Shown here in pieces: positions 46,201-55,663 of a stretch of 64,000 bases of DNA. Both the position numbers and the translations under genes were made by a program. The notes below the pieces were generated by a model. The model had not been told where the DNA came from and ran no database searches. It worked only from the letters and a program-made list of their open reading frames with translations. The DNA comes from Pleurostoma richardsiae (taxonomy: Eukaryota; Ascomycota; Sordariomycetes; Calosphaeriales; Pleurostomataceae), in the NCBI GenBank assembly GCA_030052745.1, contig JANBVO010000003.1, positions 1,302,001 through 1,366,000 of the forward strand, written 5' to 3'. Positions within the stretch are counted from its first letter, which is position 1, and every line of letters starts with the position of its first letter.

Positions 46201-48383
46201 CTCTTGGGTCGGAACGGCGATCCCTCGCTTGGTACCGGCAGGAGTCTCCTGATTTCCCCCCAGACCAGAACACGCATGCCTGTAATATAGGAACACAATA
46301 AATGTACAGCCATGCAACCTCATCGACGATCACCAAACCCCGGAGGGGTTGACCGCAACGATCATCACAGAACTACCGCGCGGGCTAACTCGCTCTTGAC
46401 CTGATTTACGCAATACTTACCCTATTCGCCGGAGGGCTGCCCTCATCCGCCGGCACAAAAATTTCCTACGTCAAATGGTTGAGGGACGTTTTGACAGCTC
46501 ACAGGCCAGTCCGACAGTCCCTTGGAGTCCCTGGAGAAGAGGCGCGGCATCTCCCGCGCCCCACGTCCAGGGAAGCGGGCTGTTGGCTCGATCTTGATCA
46601 GAGCGGCACGGGAAGGGCTGTGGAAGTCCGCGAGCGGGTCTGCCGTTCTCTGTGTGCTTCCGGTGCCCCCGAGCCTGCTCAACAACAGGGAAGAGGGGAC
46701 GGCTCAGGACAACAACTTGATAAAAGGCGGGTTGGATTGTCTTACAAATACGGCAGAAGACGTGTATAATGTGGTAAGCCGTGATCAACAGCCTGTATAG
46801 AGGCATAAGCAGACCGCCAGGGGGGGCCAGAGAAATGCTGCTTTGCAAGTCCTATGGGAGCTGCCCGCCTCGCAGAGCGTTCGTCCACATTCTGCAGCAT
46901 GAAGGGCCGGCCCTCGTCTTCCCACCTGCGCCATGACCGAAACGTGTCGTCAACAAGTGATGATGCCAGATCACTGGAGACTGAAATCCTCTTTCCTATG
47001 CGTACAATTGCGTGTGAACTCCGTCAGGAGAAGGTACCTTACCCACCAGTGACCACCAGCTGGAGGCCCGCGGCCCCCCCTCCCCTCCCCTCCAACAACA
47101 CATCGACAACCACTGGTCAGAAAACACACATCTCACACGATTTCCCCAGGCCGTATCGTGCAGGAAACATCAAGCCAAGGCACCCCCTGCAGAGCTAAAG
47201 CGACAGGGACAGGGGCCCCAGCCAACCTTGAGCCATCCATTCCAATGCTGGGGATCCACCAGTGTGTGCTGGCAACTGGCAGTCCGCGTCTCCTGCCTTT
47301 GCCTTACCTACGAGTAATCCGTACATGACCTTACCTTACATTATTATCATGCTACATATTGCCCGCCCGCTCTCCCTCTGAGGCCATTTTGCCTTGCCCG
47401 ACTTTGCCTCGCCTCTGCAGAACGAGGAGGCGCTACGCACGGCAAGGGGGACCCCAGGACTGGCGAAAGAGTTGCAGCAGCGCCTTGTCCCCAAGTAACT
47501 TGCTGTATTGCCAGAGCGGCACTGAAGTGACTGCAAGACTGCAAGTAACCAGGGCCGAGCAGGGTATGTCGGACAATTTAGAAGCATAATAGGCCTCTCT
47601 CTCGCGGGCCATACCTATTTACATACCTTGCCTACCTTTCCTGCCTACCTTACCTTCCTAGTGCCCCCTACCGACGTTGCCTCACCTACATTGTCTTAGT
47701 CTGCCTTTTGCCTGCCGTATCTCGATCTTATTTGGTCACCTGAACGCTTCCTTCCCCCATCCTCCGGCCTGATTACTACCCTTCTTCTTCCTTTGCCCTC
47801 TTCTTTCCCTTCCTACTTCCTCCTGCTCCGGGTCGACATCGTCTCTGTGCGGTGCTGACGCTGCCGCTGTCGTGGAGGTGCCTGTGGAGTTGAGCGCCGT
47901 TGCTTCATTGTCTTGAGACTCTTCAGGAGCAGGAACATCAGGAGCTCCCATTCTCTTCACAATCTACCGCCACCGGCCACCCAAACTCACGCTCTGTTTC
48001 TCAGGACTTGATCACCGAGACTGAGGAACATAGACACCAGTGTTGATTAGCCGTGGTTGTCTCATTTTCCTCCTGGGTTGGTATGTCCTCGGATCTTCCC
48101 ACTGTAACCGTTGTTTGTGGAGTTGGCGTTCACTGTAAGTCAAATTACCGTCCCTCCCCTTCCAACTGCTCACCACAAGCAACGTCTCATATCGGCGGTA
48201 ACTCTCGTTCCCTCTCCGACACGACATAATCTCAAAAAGGTAGCTGACGCAGACCACGCGGTTGTCTCTCCGTATAGTCAGTCCTATAGGGACCCGATTC
48301 GAAAGGGAGCTCCTCTCACTGAGACAACAGAAGCCTCGTCTGCCGTCCTCTATTAGTTCGTCACCTGCGCATCCTCCTCAGGC
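40642..48383. other. 7.7-kb stretch without a supportable gene
   Basis: Between the CSN2 stop and the otubain start, on either strand, I find no frame with recognisable domains or splice-joined similarity. Contents seen are a (AGC)10 tract at 43216-43245, a GGTACC at 47033 and CTACC/CCTTACC-rich pyrimidine sequence around 47300-47340 and 47620-47690. There are also several open frames (for example minus 42082-42717, 211 codons) with erratic composition. Possible contents are long promoters, untranslated leaders, non-coding RNA or lineage-specific genes. I could not identify any known structural RNA. Confidence 0.45.
43216..43245. repeat. (AGC)10 trinucleotide microsatellite
   Basis: Ten uninterrupted AGC units, preceded by an interrupted unit pair, lie inside the long gene-free region. 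It is not within a supported coding frame. Confidence 0.9.
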
Positions 48384-50535
48384 ATGTTTCAGCCCCAACC
48401 AACACCATTCGCCTTCGCTGCATACGGCGTGAGGGAAGACCTTCCCACCTACGGCGGCTTCCAGCACCTCGTCGGCGGTGGTGGTGGGCCTGCTGGGCCC
48501 GGAGCAGAGAGTGGAGGTGGAGGAGGCGGCGGCCCACTGATTTTCGCAGCGCCGGCCTTCCAGACCCCTTCTTCCCTGTCAACAAGCGCTGGAGCTGGCG
48601 TCGGCCCTGGAGCGCCGCCGCTCTTCGACAACTCCGTCCAACCACAGCACCTCCACAGTCACTACGGCCAGCACGCCAATACCCCGCCCCGCGGCCCAGC
48701 TCTCAGCAGCAACAACGCCAAACCACCGCCCAGCAGCGTCAAGATGGAGCCGAGCCTCGACGACGACCTCGCTGCGCAAGAGGCCGCTGCGCGTGAATAC
48801 CAGCCGCAGCTCGAGGTGAGTCGAGTGTCCCTCCCTCTGCCCGAGAAACAGCTCAATCTGCGCGAGCACCCGTGCCCGTCGCCGTGATGTCATTGCTACA
48901 TTATGTGACTCTCGGGTCGAGCTCAAGCTCCCGTCGCCGCCATGGCGGCTTGTCATAGAGGGAGGAACTGCTGCTAACACCCGCGCTCTTTACCAGGGAC
49001 CTCTCGTCGGCGAGAAGACTCCGAGCCATGTCATCACGCAAGAGTACGCAAAGGCCGACCAGGTCTATGTCGACAAAACAATTGCAAGTTCACTCCCGTC
49101 GCGCGGTGGCTGTCGCATGCTGCTCCGAAGGAGCTTGATCTGACCTTTCTTCCTTGCCAGGCTCTTCCCCAGACATACTCGCACTACCGACCGATCCAGG
49201 GTGACGGCAACTGCGGATGGAGAGGTAGGAAGCCCCCCACATCCCCAGCGGCTGTCTCTGCTGCCGACAGCTCTCCCCCGAGCGGTGTTATAGCCGGGAA
49301 GAATACGTGGCTGGTGTTTTCGGGCATCAGCCGGCTGTCTTCCGTTCCAGCTATTCCCCGTGAAATGACACGCGACTTGCAAACTGACATAGTCTTCTTC
49401 TACAGCTATCGGATTCTCCTACTTCGAGACCCTCATCCAGCAGGGTGATCAAGCCCAAGTCGACCGCGAGATCGAGCGGATGACCCAGTTGAACAACTAC
49501 ATCCTCACCGTCGGAGGCTACGAACCGTACCTTACCGACGACATGGTAGAAGAGACGATAACGCTTATGGGCAAGATTCAGGCCAACATGCTCAACCCCG
49601 ACGTCGCTATGGCGGCCCTGACAGAGACGTTCAACGATCCCGGCTGTGCCAACTCGATATTGTATCACCTCCGCCTGCTTGCGGCCTCATACCTGAAGGG
49701 CAACGCAGAATCCTACGAACCGTTCATCCCGGCTGAGTCAGGCGTCCAAGGTTATTGTCTTGAGTGGCTGGAGCGTCCAGATCGCGAGATCGACCACCTG
49801 GGCATCACTCTCCTTGTCGAGGTGCTCCTCAAGCCGGTCAACTTCGTTCTCGAGATAGCATATCTCGACCGAAGTCCCGGAAGCCAGGTCAACGTCTACC
49901 GGTTCCCCGCCGAAGCCAATGACCAGGATCCTTCTACATTGGGCCCCATTATCTATCTCCTTTTCCGTCCCGATCATTACGATATTCTCTACCGCCGACC
50001 CCTGAACATTCAGGTCAATCGCATGACTTTCTCTCCCCAGTATGAGATGGACACACCTGCGGTGCCGACAACAGGCATGGGCAACTTCGCCGTGGATTTG
50101 ACTGCTCTCACGAGCCTTCCCGGCTTTGGGGCGTCCCCACCAGGCCCCCTCTCGCCTCTCGGCGTCGGAACTGAGTCTCCCCTTGGATTCGTCCCCAGCC
50201 CGGCATCCCCATGGTTCGCGCAGCCATCTTTTATGAAAGCCGATGCTCAGCCTGTGGCGCCGCAACAGCAGCAGCAGCAGATGGCGGCGGCTAGCCTTCC
50301 CCCGGCCGACCACCCCATACGCTTCAACTCCTGGAGCATGAAGTACGCCGAGATAACCAAACCCCCAGAGCCCTGCGTGTCGCCGACCTTCAAGAACTCG
50401 CACTTCAACACGGCTCACTTCAACAACCCCAACTTCCAGCCGGAGGAGTATAGACCGGACGCGGACGAGGCTTCTGAGAAGCCGGGGCGGAAGAGGAGCC
50501 ACGGCAGGGCCGGCACTCACTCAGGAGATGAGTAA
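48384..50535 (+). CDS. Otubain-type deubiquitinase (OTU, peptidase C65)
   Basis: A ubiquitin thioesterase that removes ubiquitin, usually Lys48-linked chains. The product is 570 aa from exons 48384-48815, 48997-49083, 49161-49224 and 49406-50535. A Gly/Pro-rich N-terminal extension of about 140 aa precedes the core. The join of exons 2-4 gives DKTIALPQTYSHYRPIQ, then GDGNCGWRAIGFSYFE, the catalytic loop with Asp and Cys. The histidine loop is LLFRPDHYDILYRRP. These align with OTUB1 (YQQKIKDLHKKYSYIR and DGNC). Intron 2 (49084-49160) starts with GCAAGT, a GC-AG intron; the others are GT-AG. A disordered C-terminal tail of roughly 180 aa follows the catalytic domain. The substrate and localisation are unknown. 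Confidence 0.9.
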
Positions 50536-51767
50536 TGCGGATCTGCGCCTGGTCTTTCTATCAACAACGACTCCAACGACTGCGGAAACAATACGACAAG
50601 AGCTCCTATCATTGCTGGAGGTAAACTGCGACCGGGTCAGATTGCCCGGAAGTTGTGAATGTTTGTTTTGGTATGCTTGCATGACAGTATTTGATGCCAA
50701 TGTTCATCAGAGAAACGTCGCACGCGCCGGTGCCGCCGGCATCAAGACAAGCATCTGTGGAAGCATGAGGAGAGCAGTGTCAAGAGACGCGAGAGAACAC
50801 AGCATCTCGCCGAGGCAGGAGAGCACATGCGTGGAATGGAGGGCTAGACAGACTTGCATCATTGCCCAGCGAGAAGAAACGACGCGGGGCCTAGGCGAGG
50901 AGGGCATGTGAGGAGGGAGAACGGCCAAAAATGAGCATGAGCATAAAATTGAGAGAAGGTGTGAGAGGCCTGAGAAATGGAGGTGGCGGTTGATCTCGTT
51001 GCATTTTCCCGTACCGCGATTCCGGGCAGACTTTATCAGAGGACTTGGGGTGGCGGGAGGAACTTGTCCTTGCATTTCGTGCGAGCAGATGAAGAAATCA
51101 TTGATTGATGGCTTGATGTGGTGGACAGGCGTGTCGAGAAAACAAGGAGAGTGCGATGTGGGCAGAAATAATGAGTGAGACCGGGACAAGAGCGAAAAAA
51201 TAGGGGTCGAGGATAGGGTGTGGTGGCGGCGGATACATGACATGGATGGACGATGGATGATGGATGACGGATACCCTTCACAGATATAACTCATATTCTT
51301 CTTTCCTCTCTCTTCCTCTTGCCAGAAGACTGTACGCGCAATGCAAGCCATGAATTTATATCGCCTTTATTGGAGCGTCAGGGCTGAGGGGAAGAGAGCC
51401 GACTTTCGTAGTGTAAGGGGCCGGAGGTTGTGATACCTCGAGCGTGAGTGTGCCTTTTCCACATATCGACTCTGATAAAGCTCATTCCGACCCGGCCTGA
51501 GGACGTTCTTCTCGCCTTTTCTGGGTATCTATTTGATGGTCTATCCCGCGGGGACAAAATCCGTGCAGAAGGCTTTCCTGGCCGTCATCCAACCATGAAG
51601 TCTAACGTCTCCCGGAATCACCCTTGCCGGTATATGTTACAGTGATAGAACAAGATGTCTAGACGTACATTCTACTCCACCGTCGCGTAGAGAGAGTCCG
51701 CTGCGGTCTCTACTGCCCGCAACCGCCCTGGCTCCATATAGCTTCAGTCGCCCTCTCGAAATCCCTC
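50536..51767. other. Convergent 3' spacer, otubain / LIP2
   Basis: About 1.2 kb between converging genes. It is probably 3' untranslated sequence and terminators. There are short GATG/ATGG-rich stretches near 51235-51275. No gene is supported. Confidence 0.45.
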
Positions 51768-52480
51768 TCACTCCTCCTCCGTCGGACTGCTCCTCGCCTC
51801 CTCCAGCAGCCCTTCGACATCAACCCCGGCCGCCCTCTCCACCCCGTCGACGCCTAACCTCGTCGCCAGCTCCTCGGCCCACGCCACCGCGACGGCCTCG
51901 GCGTCCAGCACCCGGCCGGCTCCCTCGGCGGTCTCGGCGGCGACGCAAGTCACTCCCTTTCCCTCGAGACCGCAGGCGACGAACCGGGCCCAGGGGTTGC
52001 GGGCCTCTTCCTCCTCCTCCTCCTCCTCCTGCTTCTGCTGCTGCTGCTCTGCCGGAGCCGTCGCCGTAGTAGTGGGCATATCGAGATTAATAGCCGTGCC
52101 GAGCGAGCTGACATGCCGCCGGAGGTACACGCCCATGGCCGCGATCTTGCGCACCTCACCTCCCTCCTCCGCGCGGCCGCCTCCTGCCGCTGCTGCTCCT
52201 ACTGCTGCTGCGGGAGAAGAAGCAGCAGCCCCCCCCGGCCTGGATTGCACCCACACCCCCGGGTCCTCCGTCGTGAACCCCTCGAGGCCCCACAGCCGGC
52301 GCAGCAACGCGGCGGTCGTGTCCTCCAGCAGGCGGGCGTAGCTGCGCACGGTGAAGGAGGCGTGGCGGCCTCCCAGGCCGCGCAGGTCGAGGACCGGCCA
52401 GAGGACGGCCTGGCCCGGGCCGTGGTAGGTGGTCAGGCCGCCGCGGGGGGAGGCGGCGACGGAGGGGCGGAAGGTGAAGG

Positions 52481-52515
<35 letters not shown>

Positions 52516-52793
52516 GAGGGGAGGGACACGGAGAGCGGGGCCCGCAGCCGGGCGAGCTGGGTGGGGGAGAGGGAGGAGAGGGAGAGCCGCCGGCCGAGGG
52601 TGTAGATGGGCTGGGGGGTGAAGGTGAGGAGAGTGGGCGGCGGCGGTGGTGAAGGGGACTCTGCGGTGGAGTCCTTGTAGGCGAGGAGGCGCCGGCGGAG
52701 GACTTCCTGGACGGCGGAGGCGGTCTCGTAGGAGGGGAAGACGCCGAGTGCTGGGGTGGAGGGGAGGTGGATGTGCCGGAGCCGGAGGGGCAT
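51768..52793 (-). CDS. LIP2: Lipoyl(octanoyl) transferase (LipB/Lip2)
   Basis: This enzyme transfers octanoyl from acyl carrier protein to lipoate-dependent enzymes, a mitochondrial step in lipoate synthesis. The product is 341 aa from one exon. The ATG at 52793 is the first in frame; upstream the frame opens only through a TTG. Family motifs are RGGLTTYHGPGQ (about 117-128) with LWPVLDLRGLGG, KIAAMGVYLRR with the catalytic Lys near 216, SLGTAINLD, and NPWARFVACGLEGKGVT with the catalytic Cys near 274. Three low-complexity insertions interrupt the fold: a run of serines (about 95-104) encoded by a (CTG)10 tract on the plus strand, an Ala/Gly stretch (about 187-210), and a Gln/Glu run (about 250-263). 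No clear mitochondrial presequence is visible. Confidence 0.92.
52483..52512. repeat. (CTG)10 tract inside LIP2
   Basis: Ten CTG units on the plus strand read as AGC on the coding strand and encode the serine run of the lipoyl transferase. The run lies in a loop region before the RGGLTTYHGPGQ motif. Confidence 0.9.
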
Positions 52794-53372
52794 GGCTTTG
52801 GATGTTCTAGACAACGCCGGTGCGTGTGGTGGCCCGGTGTCGTTGGAGGATTTGATACTCGAGGTCGTGACGGAGAAGGAGGTCCGTCCGGAGGATCTGC
52901 CGGAGTGTCCGCAGCTGGCGGCGGGCGGGAGCCTACCGGTACGGCCACGGTAAACACTAGGTACCTGTTAGCGGTAGATCCCGCCCCACCCGCTGCAGAA
53001 TAAGCACGAAATACATGGATGCATCGATAATCGATACGGTGCGGTTAAGTCACGCCGGTATGATGTAACCCACGAAACCTCTTCAACACCCGGCAGAGCC
53101 TTCTTCACCTCTCATGTCGCACGCCGCCCTCACGAACCCGAGAATCTTCACACCACGGCTGCTGCTGTCACGGAATTCCTGCATGAGGGCGCCCGTTTTT
53201 CTCGCCGTGGACGTGATATAAGGCTGCAGAGTGCCCGCTCCGTTGCGGATCCCCGACTCTCCACTCCTCGAAAGACAATTTCTCAGGCAGAAAAAAGACC
53301 GCCAAGATAGGTCGCCGACACAGACACCGTCACCACAAGAAAGGCCCGCGAGCCAACCGATGGTCGCACAAG
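52794..53372. promoter_or_regulatory. Divergent promoter, LIP2 / HST2
   Basis: This 579-bp region separates the lipoyl transferase and the sirtuin. It contains a GGTACC at 52960-52965 and an upstream open reading frame that overlaps the sirtuin start (listed separately). No gene is supported. Confidence 0.45.
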
Positions 53373-53404
53373 ATGGGTCAGGATCAATCTACATTAATCG
53401 ATGA
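53360..53404 (+). promoter_or_regulatory. Overlapping uORF at the HST2 start
   Basis: An ATG at 53360, 13 nt upstream of the HST2 ATG (53373), opens a 14-codon frame in a different register. It terminates at TGA 53402-53404, inside the HST2 coding region. If transcription starts upstream, scanning ribosomes meet it first. Initiation there would bypass the main start, so it may lower HST2 translation. Confidence 0.5.
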
Positions 53405-54827
53405 GGACACTCCCCCGCAGACCCTCTCTGCCCGCACGCTCTCTGCGGCGGCGGACCTGGTCAAGAATGGCCGTGCCAGGAACATAGTGGTCATGACGGG
53501 GGCCGGCATCTCCACGGCCGCTGGAAGTAAGCAGGGCCCATCTCTGTTAAAGACCTCCTTGGGAGAACAGAGGCTAATATGAGTGTCTACCTCTGTAGTT
53601 CCCGACTTTCGTTCGCCGGATACCGGCCTTTACAATAATCTCGCCCGGCTTAACCTCCCCTATGCCGAGGCTGTGTTCGACATATCATACTTCCGGCAGA
53701 ACCCCAATCCTTTCTACGTCCTCGCGCAGGAGCTCTACCCTGGAAACTACAAACCTACAATTTCACATGTCTTCGTCTCCCTTCTAGCTAAGAAGGGCCT
53801 CCTCCGCATGCTCTTCACGCAGAACATCGACTGCCTCGAGCGGGAGGCGGGCGTACCGCCGGACCTGATCGTTGAAGCGCATGGAAGCTTCGCAACGCAG
53901 CGCTGCATCGAATGTGGCCGTCCCTACCCGGATGACAAAATGAAGGAGCATGTCCTGAAAGGCGAGGTGCCCCACTGCGAGAACAAGAGCTGCGACGGCC
54001 TAGTGAAGCCGGATATCGTTTTCTTCGGCGAGCAGCTGCCAGAGACTTTCCACAGAAATCGCGGCGTGCCCGCGACGGCGGATCTGGCGCTCATCCTGGG
54101 CACGAGTCTGACCGTCCAGCCCTTCGCCCTGCTACCGGAGCTGGTGCGAGACGACTCGCCCAGGGTGCTATTCAACCTAGAGCGCGTTGGCGGCCTAGGG
54201 TCGAGGGCGGACGACGTGCTGGTCCTTGGCGACTGCGACTCAGGCGTGCGCAAGTTCGCTGACGAGCTGGGGTGGCGGGACGAGCTGGAGGCAGAGTGGC
54301 GGCGGCTCGTGGGCGACGAGGAGGCCGAGAGGCAGCTGCGGAGCCGGGCGAAGCGCGAGGAGGCCCTGGAAGAAGAGGTATCCAAGCTGGCGGCCGAGGT
54401 GGAGCTGGGCCTCGAGATTAGCGAGGCCGAGGACGAAGCTGACGAGGGTGCCATTACAGGAGAAGATAAGACAACTGCAGGGAGGGAACCCTCGCCGGCG
54501 CCAGCTGCAGCAGCGGCGGTCGCCAAGCAGGAGGCGGCAGCGCCTGTTCGAGAAGATGAGGTTGGCGGCGACGCGAGCAAGACCGAGGCGCGAGAGCCCG
54601 AACCAGCGGCTGCTCCTGTACCAGCGGTGGGTGACAAGCCTGGCGATGAGCAGCAGCAGAAGCCGGTCGAAGCTAGGGTCGAAGCCGAGGCCGCCGCCAA
54701 GAGTGTCGAGGAAACTAAGGAGGATACGGAGCGCGTTCCTGCAGGCGATGCTACGAAAGGGGGAGAAGAGAAGGAGGCTCAGGGAGCCGAGGTAACTACG
54801 GGAACACCGCCCAAGTCGGCTCTGTGA
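53373..54827 (+). CDS. HST2: NAD-dependent protein deacetylase, Hst2-like sirtuin
   Basis: A class I sirtuin that removes acetyl groups from histones and other proteins using NAD+. The product is 460 aa from exons 53373-53526 and 53599-54827. The 72-nt intron (GTAAGC to TAG) splits the NAD motif, restoring [23 protein letters not shown]. Other signatures are FTQNIDCLER, EAHGSFATQRC with the catalytic His, the zinc ligands CIEC and CENKSC, KPDIVFFGEQLP, and LGTSLTVQPF. The tail after about residue 300 is a low-complexity Glu/Ala/Lys-rich region of about 160 aa with predicted coiled or disordered character. The core resembles Hst2/SIRT2 rather than Sir2/Hst1, since it lacks their long N-terminus. 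A short uORF overlaps the start. Confidence 0.93.
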
Positions 54828-55663
54828 GTGAAGTGCGGTGCCCGAGAGGATGCATGTTGTTGCTGGACACATAAACCCTTTGGATGGACGGTAGCATTGG
54901 GGTTGCTCCCCTAATTATGGCTCGTCTACAGTCATGTGGACACGATCTTTTGGAAGAAGCGCCCATACAGAGTGTATGGAGGAGGCTATGAGCTGAAGTT
55001 GATGAAATCATATGAAAATTTGCCGTTAGAGTCAGAGAGACGGAGTTGCTTGTCAGAGTCTCAGAGATAGATATGCATAGCTAGTCTATAGTCGCTTGGG
55101 TGTCTCAGTTGCAGGCACATATATGAGGATCCATCTGGATGCTAAACTCTAGATCTCACAGTCTGGATCTCACACGCCGTACACAATTCAGTCTCGACAG
55201 TGAACAGACAGCCCCGGGGGAGCCGCACTCACTCACTTAGGCTAAATTGGCGATGTCACTCTTAGACCCGCAGGAACGGATCGCAGGGCCGCGCAGGGAG
55301 AGAGAGGCTTTTCCCGGTTCGCTCTAGGGCGCACTCCAGCCCGGGGATCTTTGGGTCCTGGGTGGTGGTGGTGGATGGGCCTGATGGGGTGCGGGGAGTT
55401 GCTCTAGCTCGCTCGGTTCTTCGCTTAGAGAGCCTTTGAAGCTTCCTGACCGATGTCCATTCTACGACGACGGGCGCATTCGGAAGATTTTCGCATCCTT
55501 GGACTTGAGCCTCAGTTGGGGTCCTTTCTGTGTGGCCGTCGCTCTCGGCTCCGTTCGCTGGCTGTCGGCTTCGACCTTAGACTCGCAAGACGCCGAATAT
55601 CCCCCGCATTGCCGTCCTTTGGTTGGCCCATGATATCCCCGGCACTGAGCTGAGTTGAGGCGG
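54828..55663. other. Intergenic, upstream of XlnR-like regulator
   Basis: About 0.8 kb between tandem genes. It holds the HST2 3' flank and the presumed promoter of the Zn2Cys6 gene. I see no repeat, RNA or additional frame worth calling. Confidence 0.5.

Noticed and set aside
47736-47951. 71-codon minus-strand frame upstream of otubain
   Set aside because: Polar and disordered with no similarity. Its position opposite the likely otubain promoter or leader suggests chance.
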